A stretch of 64,000 nucleotides of DNA, taken from Mucilaginibacter tundrae (GTDB taxonomy: Bacteria > Bacteroidota > Bacteroidia > Sphingobacteriales > Sphingobacteriaceae). The stretch lies in the NCBI RefSeq assembly GCF_013408825.1, contig NZ_JACCBZ010000009.1, positions 119,153 through 183,152 on the forward strand, in the 5' to 3' direction. The notes below the pieces were generated by a model. It did not search any database. It was not told the DNA's origin and worked only from the letters and a program-made list of their open reading frames with translations. The stretch's first letter is position 1. Each line of letters opens with the position of its first letter. Below are positions 19,436 through 29,031 of this stretch, in pieces. The position numbers and the translations under genes were made by a program.

Positions 19436-22400
19436 CTATTTTATTTTGATAAATTTTTCCATTTCGAGCGGATCACCATTAAGATTTTTCAGTGCGATAA
19501 TATATACACCTTCTTTATAACTGCTCACATCTTCTGTCCAGGTATAGGTGTTCAATATGCGATGATCCAATAAAACCCCTGATGTATTGTAAATATCCGC
19601 CGTATAATTGGCATTGGTGGCTGTGGTTGGGTTTACCAATACATTAATTATACTTTTTGAAGGATTTGGATAAACGCTAAAGTAACCACTTGAAGATATA
19701 TTGCTATAACCGATTGTCACCAGCGACGAATAAGTAATATTTCCATTAATGTCACTCTGTGCCAACCGATAAGTATTGTTACCTGTTATTGGTTTGCTAT
19801 CTACAAAATCATATATACTGCTTCCATTACTCTGCATTGTATATATCGGATTAAAGGTGTTATCAGCACCTTGCTTCTCCAATACAAACCCTGTATAAGT
19901 ACCTGCATTATTCGCTACCCAATTTAGCTGCACACCACTATTTACTTTTTGTCCTGTGAAAGTAACTAATTGGTATGTCGGCAAACTTTTTAGAGCTATT
20001 ACCAGGTCAAAGCGGTTGCCCCCATAGCTAGTGGTATCGCTAGTATTGATAGTAAAGCTGTACGAGCTGGTAGTGCGCAGATCTACAGAATCATTCAACT
20101 TATGATCTCTGAGGTAGACATCATAAAGTGCATCAATATTGTTAATATCGGCTAGGCTCATGGTATAAGAACCACTTGATGTTGCCGAGGTATACAATTT
20201 TACAATTTTTCCCTTACTATAGTCACCAAGCTGATTAATAGACAGCCTAACATTATCTGTAGAATAGCTTGACAGATAAACTTGCGGGCTAAAACCTCCC
20301 ATATCTATAGCATCTTCCTGCGGGCTATATTTATCATTCCAGGAACGGTTAAAGTAGATGCCCGTTTGAACATAATTAACCGAATCTTTTGTCATTTGTA
20401 AATGCAGGCCGGCCAGCCCTGATGGAATAACTTCGGCGGCCGGCATATAATTATTATTTCGCCGGCTAAGTATAAGTACCGGAGTAGTGCTTGTACCCAA
20501 TTGCACGTTTACTTTTTCCTGTTCGTAAAATGTCAATGCTGATGTAGCAGTAATCGCCTGGACAAAAAAGCCTTGTCCGCTGGCTACATAAGCTTCCGCG
20601 CCTGAACCTGTTGTAGATGCAGTATGGCTGGAGGCATTGTAAGCAACAAAAATATTGCTAGGCTGCTTCAGCTCCCAAAAGGATGGGCCTATAGCCGCTG
20701 TCCCGCTTTTGTTATCAAAATATACACTATCCAAATCAATAGTGCTTGCATAAGGGTTTCCTACCTGGTTTAAACCTAAACCCTGCGCTGGTAAAGTATT
20801 TACGGAGGGGCTATAGGAAAGTGTTTTACTTGAAGTGCTTGGAAAAACATAAACGGGTATAGTGCCCTGGTTAAGATAACCCGTTGCCGAAGCAGTTGAA
20901 GCGGCAGGAGCCGAAGCGCTAAGTGTTGGTGAACTTACATAAGGGCCAACATAGTACACCTGCACCGAATTACCAACAGGAACAGCAGCTGTTGCCGTAG
21001 GAGCGGGCGTAGCTGCAGCTCCTTTGGGGTAATATATATCCTGATATGGCGAAGATGTTGCCAATGAATATATCCCCACATTTTTACCTGCAACATAAGC
21101 GGTAAAGTTTTGCGCCCGCGATTCATCATACAAATACATTAGCGGATTAGCCGTTTTAGTAGTATATGAAAATCCTGTACCTGGCCCTGCTGTAATAATA
21201 CTGCTGTTTAAAGAGCTCAGATCGATAAAACCCTCGGTAGTCGCTTGATTATTAGTTAAGCTGCTTATATTAACCGGCAAAGTAAGTAAGCGATATGATC
21301 TGTAAGCAGCCGATCCACCGGGGATGTATCGTTGCACTTTAACATTACCCGATATTGTTGATGTACCGCTTATTGGCGCTATTGAAGCAGTACCAACCCC
21401 ATTAGATATCAGTGTTAAGTATGTCGCCCCTCCTACTGTAGTAGAACCCGCGACTAATTGCGCTGGCGATACCATGGTAAGCACACCTGTATTGGCTAAG
21501 GTAAAGTTTCCTATCCCGGCTGTCATGGTAGCAGTTGTGGCTGTACTGCCGGGGCTATTAAAAGTCACCTTATAAAAGGTTGTTCCTGCGGTACTATTGT
21601 CAAGTAAGGTTTGAGTACCGGTAAAATATATCATTCCGGTAGTTGTTGCTGTAAAGTTCGCGCTATTGGTATAGCCGCCTTCATACGTTACACTACCTGT
21701 ACCACAAGTAAATATTCCGGAATTTGTAAAAAGTCCGCCTACTGTTATTGTGGCCGTACTCCCGGTTATTGTAGCACTGTTTGTAACAAAACCTCCTGTA
21801 GTAATACTGCCCGTACCTTGTGTAACCGTGGTAGAATTTGTCCATCCACCGCCAACAGTAATAGTGGGATTATTAATGCTTAAATTCACCACGCCTCCGC
21901 TGGTTGTCCAATTGTTACCCACTACTAAACCTTGTGTGCCTGACCCTAACGGGCTATTTTTATCAACCACTTTAGGGCTGGGTCCCGAAAAGGTAAGATT
22001 ATAATACGATGGCGATGTGATATTTATGTAGGTTGCCGTTGTTGTTACTGATGGTTCATTAGCTGTATAAATAGTCTGATTTTCAGCATTTGGATCATCA
22101 TATAGAACGGTGCCCGAATTTCCTCCATACTCAAAATACACATAAAAATTATCAGCTAATACAATGGGTTGTTTGTACTGTAACTCAAACGTACTTGCGC
22201 TACCCGAAGTATTATCTGCTGTAACCTCGCCATATCCTGGATAGCCTGACTGACCAGGATTATAGATATCATACCCATTATATAAAGGGTTATTATTTTT
22301 GGCGAAGGTAATTTGCTTTAGTAAAGTAGTTGTTCCTTTTTCTACAGAAAATAACGGATAACAAATACCCGCATTACCTCCGGAAGCATTATTTCCATTG

Positions 22401-23044
22401 GAGTTTAAAATAACATTACCTGTGATGGTTAGTTGATTAATTTGCAGGGCAACCTTGCTAACATCAGCTACAGTATTGCTTGGCTGGGTTGTAACGTCAC
22501 CAACTAAAAAATTCCCCTGGCATAATAATGTACCTGCACCTTCTATTGTTGTAGTTACATAATTAAATGGGCTGGCCGCAGCACTTGGATTATGGTTTTG
22601 GGTGACATTTCCGGTTACGGTTAGGGTTACACTGCTGTTAACTGTTAATGATAAATTAGCCATGGTGCCATAAGTATAACTGGTTAGTGTCTTAACATTA
22701 TACCCAAAAGTCAATGATTTCCAGGTTGTGTTAGCCGTTACAACCGGCATAGTGGTTAAGTTGATGTTGCCCGTTTTTAACGTGCCTGAATAATATTGAT
22801 AAGTTGAGTTTACACCAATATAAACATCATCGCCACTACCTGGCACACCACCTGCATGGGTAGTTTCGTCCGACCAATTACTTGCTACCGTTACATCAGA
22901 ACTCGTTGCCCCCAGCCAATCGTAAATTGCCGCGGAAGCACTATTACTATTTAGCATTATTAAAATCAGCGAACTGAAAAAAATCCTTAATAAAATTCTA
23001 AATTTTAGGCTTTCAGGTTTATTTACAGATTGAAGCATAGGCAT
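19436..23044 (-). CDS. large secreted protein with T9SS type A sorting domain, third paralogue
   Basis: About 1,202 residues from the ATG at 23,044, which places a normal signal peptide near the start (LLRIFFSSLILIMLNSNSASA). A longer frame to 23,125 adds 27 residues that would bury it. The N-terminal half is repetitive and Thr/Gly/Asn-rich, beginning YDWLGATSSDVTVASNWSD. The C-terminal half is homologous to the two other giants (DIDALYDVYLRDHKLNDSVDL, then SGYFSVYPNPSKSIINV) and ends in the T9SS tail MEKFIKIK, but is clearly diverged, so it escaped the recent homogenisation seen in the other pair. Confidence 0.87.
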   Translation of the reverse strand: MPMLQSVNKPESLKFRILLRIFFSSLILIMLNSNSASAAIYDWLGATSSDVTVASNWSDETTHAGGVPGSGDDVYIGVNSTYQYYSGTLKTGNINLTTMPVVTANTTWKSLTFGYNVKTLTSYTYGTMANLSLTVNSSVTLTVTGNVTQNHNPSAAASPFNYVTTTIEGAGTLLCQGNFLVGDVTTQPSNTVADVSKVALQINQLTITGNVILNSNGNNASGGNAGICYPLFSVEKGTTTLLKQITFAKNNNPLYNGYDIYNPGQSGYPGYGEVTADNTSGSASTFELQYKQPIVLADNFYVYFEYGGNSGTVLYDDPNAENQTIYTANEPSVTTTATYINITSPSYYNLTFSGPSPKVVDKNSPLGSGTQGLVVGNNWTTSGGVVNLSINNPTITVGGGWTNSTTVTQGTGSITTGGFVTNSATITGSTATITVGGLFTNSGIFTCGTGSVTYEGGYTNSANFTATTTGMIYFTGTQTLLDNSTAGTTFYKVTFNSPGSTATTATMTAGIGNFTLANTGVLTMVSPAQLVAGSTTVGGATYLTLISNGVGTASIAPISGTSTISGNVKVQRYIPGGSAAYRSYRLLTLPVNISSLTNNQATTEGFIDLSSLNSSIITAGPGTGFSYTTKTANPLMYLYDESRAQNFTAYVAGKNVGIYSLATSSPYQDIYYPKGAAATPAPTATAAVPVGNSVQVYYVGPYVSSPTLSASAPAASTASATGYLNQGTIPVYVFPSTSSKTLSYSPSVNTLPAQGLGLNQVGNPYASTIDLDSVYFDNKSGTAAIGPSFWELKQPSNIFVAYNASSHTASTTGSGAEAYVASGQGFFVQAITATSALTFYEQEKVNVQLGTSTTPVLILSRRNNNYMPAAEVIPSGLAGLHLQMTKDSVNYVQTGIYFNRSWNDKYSPQEDAIDMGGFSPQVYLSSYSTDNVRLSINQLGDYSKGKIVKLYTSATSSGSYTMSLADINNIDALYDVYLRDHKLNDSVDLRTTSSYSFTINTSDTTSYGGNRFDLVIALKSLPTYQLVTFTGQKVNSGVQLNWVANNAGTYTGFVLEKQGADNTFNPIYTMQSNGSSIYDFVDSKPITGNNTYRLAQSDINGNITYSSLVTIGYSNISSSGYFSVYPNPSKSIINVLVNPTTATNANYTADIYNTSGVLLDHRILNTYTWTEDVSSYKEGVYIIALKNLNGDPLEMEKFIKIK

Positions 23045-23379
23045 AAAATTTCGCAAAACGAAATGTTTTACTATAATGCAATTTATACGTCCAAAAGTTG
23101 TAAAATGTTCTACAAATTTAAACAATGGTTAAATAAAAATTTACCATTAAGCAATCACACCAAACACAAGCTTACATGTATTATGCCGGGGCCTAAAAAT
23201 CTATAATAAATAACCAAACCAAAAGTTGAACGACCTATTTGATGGTTGAGAATGATTTGCATTTATTTAAAATTCTCAAGTCTGTTTAGTAATCTCAAAA
23301 TAATTAAATTGTAACATATACATTATATACAGAATTTCTTCAAACTTAAATTACACCTTTGCGGCAAATTAAGTACCTC

Positions 23380-25842
23380 ATGCGTGTTATAGTTCTTTTC
23401 ACATTCTTAACCATTTCTACCTTTTTTGCCAACGCTCAAAATAAAGGGAAGATCACCGGCAAGGTTACCGATGCCACAACCAAGCAAGTAATTGATTACG
23501 CTACCATTAGCTTATATAAACAAGGGGCTACAGCTCCTTTTAATGGCGTTGTTACGGATGATAAAGGCAATTTCACTTTGCAAGGGCTTGCAACGGGCGA
23601 TTATGTTGTAAAAATTGATTTTATTGGTTACCAACAAAAAGTAATTGCCCATGCGGTAATAACCGATGCTGCCCCTACTGCTGCATTAGGAAATATACTT
23701 TTGGCTCCGGTACAAAATCAGTTGCAGGACGTAGTGATAACCGCCAAACGCCCGACGGTTGAAAATAAGATCGACAAGATGGTCTACAATCCGCAAAATG
23801 ATCTTACAGCTCAAGGGGGCATGGCTATCGATATTTTACAAAAAGTACCACAAATATCTGTTGACATTGATGGCAATGTGGAATTGCAAGGTAACTCCAA
23901 TATCCGTTTCCTGATAAACGGTAAGCCATCCAGCATATTTGGATCAAGCCTTACAGAAGCCCTACAATCTATCCCGGCCAGCCAGATACAAAGCATCGAG
24001 GTAATTACCAACCCTGGTGCCAAATATGACGCTACAGGTACAGGCGGCATCATCAACATCATATTAAAGCAAAACAATGTAGAGGGTGTTAATGGTTCAG
24101 TTAATCTATCGGCCGGCACCAGGCTCGAGAACGGCTCTTTTAATATCAATGCTAAAAAAGGCAACTTTGCCGTAGGCGCGTTTTTTAATGGCAACGAACG
24201 CATTAATACAACCACAAAGACTGACGCAGAAACTATGTCGACCGATGCAGCCGGTACTAGAACAGATTTATTGCAGGATGGCTCAAGCGCTTTTAAAAGG
24301 AGTGGTTATCAATCGGGTATCAATTTTCAGTGGGATCTTTCTAAAAAAGATCAGCTAACAGCTTCATACAGCTATAATCACTTCGGCAACGATAACGTAG
24401 GAACTACCAATGAACAGTTTAAAGCCGATTCATTAGACGGAGGTTCATCAAATCTCCGGAGTATCGTTAATTCAATTAGTCATTTCCATGCAAACTCATC
24501 CGATGTTAGCTTGGGATATAAAAAAACCTTTAATAAAAAGGATGAGGAGTTAGATTTCTTGATTTCATCAAGCTTTGGCAGTAATTATAACTATGCGTCT
24601 CAGGAAACTTATTTAGATGGAAACATTTCCCCTTCTTCAGCAACAATGAGTGAAAACCCTGGTACCGACAGGGAAACTGATATCTCCCTGGATTATACCT
24701 ATCCCTTCAGCAAAAGCTTTACGCTGGAAACCGGGGCTAAAGACGTTATCGAGGATATCAGCAACAGTGTAACTACAGATACTTTAAGCGGCATCAATTA
24801 CATCCCTGATCCAGGACAAACCTACAATTTCAGTTACAACCGCAATGTGTTCGCTTACTATATATCAGGTACATTTTCGCTTTTCCAAGATTTTATTAAC
24901 GGCATGGCAGGTCTTCGTTACGAGTACACCTCAACCAGTTCAAACTTTGAAGATGCAAACGTTCCTGGATATGGCATATTAGCCCCATCGTTTGTATTAC
25001 AGCATAAATTAAGCGATGATCAATCTATTAAATTAAGTTATAGCTACCGTTTACAACGTCCGGAATATAGCGACGTGGATCCATTCCTCAACGTTTCCGA
25101 TCCGCATAACATCAGCACAGGCGACCCGAATTTAAAACCGGAACTTGGTCATAATTTTGAATTGGGATATAACAAATCATTCAATAACGGGCCAAGTATT
25201 TATTTATCCGCATTCTATCGGTACAACACAAATGATATCCAATCATTGACACAATATTATTCTACTTATAATATTAATGGTACGGATTATAACGACGTAG
25301 AATTAACAACACGTGCAAATATCGGGTCAGAAATCAACGAAGGCGCAAACCTTTATATCTCTATCCCGGTAACAGGTAAGTTCAGTTTACGGTCAAACAA
25401 TTTCTTTGCCGATCGAATCTCGAAGAACCCCGGCGATCCTACTGTTAGTGGTTTTGCTTATCGCCTTAATATGAATGCCTCTTACGAATTTGCACCAAGC
25501 TTTGCCGCCGAAGTATTTGGCAACTACCGCTCATCACAACGTACCATACAGGGCACAAGCCCGGCATTCGCCTTTTACAATTTTGCGGTACGCAAACAAT
25601 TCTGGAAAAAAACAGCAAGCATTGGTTTAACAGCTGCCAATCCATTTAGTAACTATATTAAACAAACAGCTATAACCAATACCAGCGATTCTTATGAAAC
25701 CAGCACCCGTGAGGTTCCGTTCCGTTCTTTCGGTATCAGCCTAACGTATAAGTTTGGCAAGCTCGATTTCAAGAAACCGGCCAAGGAAGATGTACCCGAC
25801 GATACAACGTCGCCGGCCAAACCGCAGGATACTCCAAGATAA
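23380..25842 (+). CDS. TonB-dependent-receptor-like outer-membrane barrel protein
   Basis: About 820 residues. I start at the ATG at 23,380; the alternative TTG at 23,359 lies in a TAnnTTTG-like promoter box. Signal peptide (VIVLFTFLTISTFFANAQ), a carboxypeptidase-regulatory-like domain (KGKITGKVTDATTKQVIDYA, about residues 22-100), a plug (VIDYATI onward, with DVVITAKRPTVENKIDKMVY and VITNPGAKYDATGTGGIINI), then an outer-membrane beta-barrel of the Pfam OMP_b-brl_3 style ending LTYKFGKLDF. Such proteins import or sense ligands at the outer membrane; the ligand is unknown. No SusD-like partner is next to it. Confidence 0.88.
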   Translation: MRVIVLFTFLTISTFFANAQNKGKITGKVTDATTKQVIDYATISLYKQGATAPFNGVVTDDKGNFTLQGLATGDYVVKIDFIGYQQKVIAHAVITDAAPTAALGNILLAPVQNQLQDVVITAKRPTVENKIDKMVYNPQNDLTAQGGMAIDILQKVPQISVDIDGNVELQGNSNIRFLINGKPSSIFGSSLTEALQSIPASQIQSIEVITNPGAKYDATGTGGIINIILKQNNVEGVNGSVNLSAGTRLENGSFNINAKKGNFAVGAFFNGNERINTTTKTDAETMSTDAAGTRTDLLQDGSSAFKRSGYQSGINFQWDLSKKDQLTASYSYNHFGNDNVGTTNEQFKADSLDGGSSNLRSIVNSISHFHANSSDVSLGYKKTFNKKDEELDFLISSSFGSNYNYASQETYLDGNISPSSATMSENPGTDRETDISLDYTYPFSKSFTLETGAKDVIEDISNSVTTDTLSGINYIPDPGQTYNFSYNRNVFAYYISGTFSLFQDFINGMAGLRYEYTSTSSNFEDANVPGYGILAPSFVLQHKLSDDQSIKLSYSYRLQRPEYSDVDPFLNVSDPHNISTGDPNLKPELGHNFELGYNKSFNNGPSIYLSAFYRYNTNDIQSLTQYYSTYNINGTDYNDVELTTRANIGSEINEGANLYISIPVTGKFSLRSNNFFADRISKNPGDPTVSGFAYRLNMNASYEFAPSFAAEVFGNYRSSQRTIQGTSPAFAFYNFAVRKQFWKKTASIGLTAANPFSNYIKQTAITNTSDSYETSTREVPFRSFGISLTYKFGKLDFKKPAKEDVPDDTTSPAKPQDTPR

Positions 25843-25860
25843 AAAATTTACCATAACAAC

Positions 25861-25891
25861 AAAGGCCGATAATTAATTATCGGCCTTTGTT
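25861..25891 (+). terminator. intrinsic terminator after the outer-membrane receptor gene
   Basis: Palindrome with arms AAAGGCCGATAATT and AATTATCGGCCTTT (25,861-25,888), followed by GTTGCATTTTT. Usable from either strand. Confidence 0.88.
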
Positions 25892-25907
25892 GCATTTTTA
25901 TAAAACG

Positions 25908-25936
25908 CAAAAAGCCGGGCAATGCCCGGCTTTTCA
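25908..25936 (-). terminator. intrinsic terminator of the RRM gene
   Basis: Arms AAAAGCCGGGC (25,910-25,920) and GCCCGGCTTTT (25,924-25,934). Read on the minus strand, the stem is followed by T-rich sequence, fitting the end of the RRM transcript. Confidence 0.85.
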
Positions 25937-25964
25937 AAAAAGAATAATATGCTAATATTGTTTA

Positions 25965-26249
25965 TTAGTTGTGTCTAAAACTACCTTTTCCGCCACCGCC
26001 GCTAAAGCCTTTGTCCTCAGCAACGTTTACGGTAATACGCCTGCCATAGTAGCTGGCGCCATTCATGCACCTGATAGCTTCTTTAGCTTCGTCTTCGTTC
26101 ACCATTTCAACAAACCCAAAACCCTTACTCTCTTTTGTCTCGCGGTCCTTAATGATCCTGAGGGACTTAACCGGCCCAAAATCACCAAACACAGCTGTTA
26201 ATTCGGCCTCATCCACTTCAAGTGGCAAGCCTGCAATAAATACTTTCAT
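25965..26249 (-). CDS. RNA-binding protein with a single RRM domain
   Basis: A protein of about 94 residues starting at the ATG at 26,249 (MKVFIAGLPLEVDEAELTAVF); an upstream in-frame start would overlap the promoter. RNP2 is VFIAGLP (3-9) and RNP1 is KGFGFVEM (about 42-49), both complete. The tail is glycine-rich (FSGGGGKGSF). Such small RRM proteins in bacteria bind single-stranded RNA and are often cold-induced. It has its own promoter box and terminator, so it is monocistronic. Confidence 0.92.
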   Translation of the reverse strand: MKVFIAGLPLEVDEAELTAVFGDFGPVKSLRIIKDRETKESKGFGFVEMVNEDEAKEAIRCMNGASYYGRRITVNVAEDKGFSGGGGKGSFRHN

Positions 26250-26268
26250 CAATGTTTTAAAATTTAGC

Positions 26269-26276
26269 CAAAGGTA
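26269..26276 (-). promoter_or_regulatory. Bacteroidota -7 box for the RRM gene
   Basis: On the minus strand the sequence reads TACCTTTG, matching TAnnTTTG, 20 nt upstream of the chosen start. No good TTTG -33 element is seen at the right distance. Confidence 0.5.
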
Positions 26277-26433
26277 CACAAAAAAGGCCGTATTCGTCTC
26301 ACCTACCCCACTAATAAGGCTACGGTAAACGCTTTTTTACTTAAGGGTTACTAAGTAAAAAATGATTGGCTATAAATATGTCAAAATAAAAAAGAGACCT
26401 GCACCCGCAACCCCGCACGGGGCACTTCGCAGC

Positions 26434-27000
26434 TTACTTCAACCGTAAACTGAATATACCTTTAACCTTATAAGTGGTGGGTTTTCCCAATCCCGCCTTA
26501 ATCAGGAAGGTGTAAAACGTGCCTTTTGCCAATATGCTATCTTGTTTGTAAGCACTTAGGCTTATCTTGCCGTAATTCTGCATACTAGCGCTATCGGTTA
26601 GCGCATATTGATCAGCAGTCCCTTTATCAGGCTTTAAAATAAACTGGCTGCCAGCAACATTAGTATTAATGTTGCTTAAGGCATAACCTCCGCTACTAAT
26701 GCCAAAGCTCATATTATGGGCTTTGTTAATTGCGGTAATACCAAAGTACTGGTTGTTGCCATTATGCACATTCACAAAGGCTATAGAATCTGTAGCAGCG
26801 TCAAAGCTGTAAGTAGAGTCTTGTAAGGTTATTTTTAAGGTCCCTTTAGCAGCAAGATAATTGTCTGGTGCAGTAAACGTGGTATCAGATTTACTGCCGG
26901 CATCATCCTTAACCTCCTGATCTTTCTGGCACGATACTATCGCAGCCGAAAGCAGGAAGAATATAAAAATGAAATATCTAGTAAACCTACCGTGACCCAT
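26434..27000 (-). CDS. putative lipoprotein, 188 aa
   Basis: A type II signal peptide (FIFIFFLLSAAIVSCQKD) puts the lipid-anchored cysteine at about residue 24, followed by an acidic spacer EVKDDAGSKSDTT. The mature part looks beta-rich (APDNYLAAKGTLKITLQDSTYSFDAATDSIAFVNVHNG). It resembles the small Bacteroidota lipoproteins with DUF6252-like folds, but the family is not certain. It lies just outside the phage module and points away from it. Confidence 0.7.
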   Translation of the reverse strand: MGHGRFTRYFIFIFFLLSAAIVSCQKDQEVKDDAGSKSDTTFTAPDNYLAAKGTLKITLQDSTYSFDAATDSIAFVNVHNGNNQYFGITAINKAHNMSFGISSGGYALSNINTNVAGSQFILKPDKGTADQYALTDSASMQNYGKISLSAYKQDSILAKGTFYTFLIKAGLGKPTTYKVKGIFSLRLK

Positions 27001-27195
27001 AAACTGTAATAAACACTGTTAGACCTATATTGGATACGTAAAAATAGTGAAAATGGTTGTGCTTAGTGTACATGTAACAACATTTTAACACTTTTTAACC
27101 ACCATTGTAAAACTATCAAAAAACCCGCCAATTTCTTACACAAGGCACCTTTTTAAAATTATTCCTAATAACTGATTGAATAAAATCTAAAATAC

Positions 27196-27227
27196 TTTGC
27201 AATTACAAATTATTTTAGTTATCTTTG
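27196..27227 (+). promoter_or_regulatory. strong Bacteroidota promoter for the phage terminase operon
   Basis: TTTG at 27,196-27,199, 20 nt spacer, TATCTTTG at 27,220-27,227. The transcript would begin just before the TATGCC-type palindrome at 27,237, so a protein bound there could block or control it. Confidence 0.75.
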
Positions 27228-27236
27228 AAAGTCTTT

Positions 27237-27252
27237 TATGCCGTTCGGCATT
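27237..27252. promoter_or_regulatory. ATGCC-N4-GGCAT palindrome (copy 2 of 4)
   Basis: ATGCCGTTCGGCAT at 27,238-27,251, about 10 bp downstream of the -7 box and 16 bp before the terminase small subunit start. Position suits an operator. Confidence 0.5.
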
Positions 27253-27267
27253 TTAATCATAAACTTC

Positions 27268-27804
27268 ATGAAGCCTAAATATCCGAAGTTCGCAGCCGAT
27301 GAACTTACTACCCTTATTGACCAATATTTCATCTACATCAAAGGGAAATACCGCATGACCAGGATGTCGCCAAAAAAGGAAGGTGACAAACCAACCCGCA
27401 CCAAAACATGGGACCGCGAACCTGAATTTGCTACCATCAGCGGCCTGGCGTTATTCCTCGGCTTCAGTAGCCGGCAGGTTTTTGATGATTGCATGCGCAA
27501 AGGCAAATACTCCGATATACTAAAACGAGGTTGTCTGCGTGTTGAAGCATTTTATGAAAGTCGCCTTCATCAACACTCTACCAGCGGTGCCATATTCGCT
27601 TTAAAAAGCATGGGCTGGAACGAAAAACACGAAACCAAACTATCCGATGGAACCACGCTGAAAACCTTCAGCATAAAAATCATCGAAAGCGGTCCAAAAC
27701 CGGTCAGTTCCGAAAAAGAAGTTGTCATGCTGGAAACCATACAAACACCACCGGACAATGCCATTCAGCATCAAAATCATACTAATGACCCAATGACCCA
27801 ATGA
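27268..27804 (+). CDS. phage terminase small subunit-like protein
   Basis: About 178 residues from ATG 27,268; the upstream in-frame ATG at 27,238 lies inside a palindrome and adds an unlikely MPFGILIINF leader. It begins MKPKYPKFAADELTTLIDQYF, has a helix-turn-helix-like part (ISGLALFLGFSSRQVFDDCMRKG), and KSMGWNEKHETKLSDG, typical of DNA-recognising small terminase subunits in Bacteroidota phages. It recognises packaging sites on phage DNA and recruits the large subunit encoded immediately after it. Confidence 0.8.
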   Translation: MKPKYPKFAADELTTLIDQYFIYIKGKYRMTRMSPKKEGDKPTRTKTWDREPEFATISGLALFLGFSSRQVFDDCMRKGKYSDILKRGCLRVEAFYESRLHQHSTSGAIFALKSMGWNEKHETKLSDGTTLKTFSIKIIESGPKPVSSEKEVVMLETIQTPPDNAIQHQNHTNDPMTQ

Positions 27805-27823
27805 CCCAATGACCCAATGACCT
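27784..27823 (+). repeat. octamer tandem repeat at the terS/terL junction
   Basis: Unit AATGACCC repeated four times (27,784-27,815) plus AATGACCT. Each unit contains ATGA, so it offers overlapping start and stop codons. The terS stop is inside it and the terL ATG is at 27,817. Confidence 0.85.
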
Positions 27824-29031
27824 CAACCATCCTCTTCAAACAAAACTACCATTCCACAGCTCAAACGGTTATTAACCAGGGCGGCACAAGTTCCGGCAAA
27901 ACCTATGCTATTGAACAAGTATTATTCTGTCTCGCCTGCGAAAATCATAAACAGGTGATAACTGTTGTTGGACAAGATATTCCAAATCTTAAAGCAGGTG
28001 CCCTACGCGATGCTTTAAATATTTACAACGATTCTGACCAGTTAAAAACCATGGTCAAAAACTATAATAAGACCGACCGGGTATTTGAGTTTCACAATGG
28101 CACACTACTCGAGTTCAAAAGTTACAGCGATGCACAGGACGCCAAGGCGGGTAAAAGAGATTATTTATTTATAAATGAAGCCAATGGCATTACTTACGAT
28201 ATCTACAACGAATTATCGTTACGCACCCGAAAACGCATCTTTATCGATTATAACCCCAATAGCAATTTCTGGGTGCATGAGCATCTCATCGGTAAAAAAA
28301 ACGTAGAGCTCATTATTTCCGATCATCGTCATAACCCTTTTCTTACACAACCCGAACGCGATAAGATAGAAGTGCTGAAAGATGCCGAGGAAGAGCTTTG
28401 GAAAGTATATGCCCGTGGCCTCACAGGTAAAATAATGGGCTTGGTTTTCGCCAATAATTGGCACATCTGCGAGGATATCCCGACAGGCGCTAAACTCATC
28501 GCGGCAGGTCTCGATTTCGGTTATACCAATGATGAAACTGGCTGCATCGAAGTATATCGTCAAAACGGCGAGCTTTGGGTAGATGAGCTTTTTTATGAAA
28601 CACATTTAACCAATACTGATATCTCTAAAAGAATGCGCGATGCCGGCATCAATAAAAAAACAGAAATAATAGCCGATAGTGCAGAACCAAAATCCATCGA
28701 AGAACTTATCCGCCAGGGTTGGAATGTAAAAGGTGCCAAAAAAGGCCCTGATAGTATCCAACATTCAATCGACATCCTAAAACGCTACAAAATAAACGTT
28801 ACCCGCCGCAGTGTAAACCTGCGCAAAGAACTCGACCGGTACAAATGGAAAGTTGATCGCTCAGGTAAACCAATAAATGAACCTGTCGATACCTGGAACC
28901 ATTTGATTGATCCGTTGCGATATGTGGCGTTAAATAAATTAAATACCCGGGCATCCGGCAAAATAAAAACCCGCCTCCCTTATCAACAACCCGGTTGGAC
29001 TGATCCATTAACAAACTTAATTACTGTATGA
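27817..29031 (+). CDS. phage terminase large subunit
   Basis: DNA-packaging motor, 404 residues. Walker A GGTSSGKT at residues 22-29, Walker B YLFINEA at 116-122 with Glu121 as catalytic base, and a nuclease domain with LDFGYTNDE (Asp near 233) and IIADSAEP (Asp near 287). Typical phage terminase_3/PBSX-like length. Start and stop overlap with neighbours: the upstream gene ends in an octamer repeat 13 bp before, and the downstream gene starts inside its stop codon (ATGA). Confidence 0.93.
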   Translation: MTSTILFKQNYHSTAQTVINQGGTSSGKTYAIEQVLFCLACENHKQVITVVGQDIPNLKAGALRDALNIYNDSDQLKTMVKNYNKTDRVFEFHNGTLLEFKSYSDAQDAKAGKRDYLFINEANGITYDIYNELSLRTRKRIFIDYNPNSNFWVHEHLIGKKNVELIISDHRHNPFLTQPERDKIEVLKDAEEELWKVYARGLTGKIMGLVFANNWHICEDIPTGAKLIAAGLDFGYTNDETGCIEVYRQNGELWVDELFYETHLTNTDISKRMRDAGINKKTEIIADSAEPKSIEELIRQGWNVKGAKKGPDSIQHSIDILKRYKINVTRRSVNLRKELDRYKWKVDRSGKPINEPVDTWNHLIDPLRYVALNKLNTRASGKIKTRLPYQQPGWTDPLTNLITV

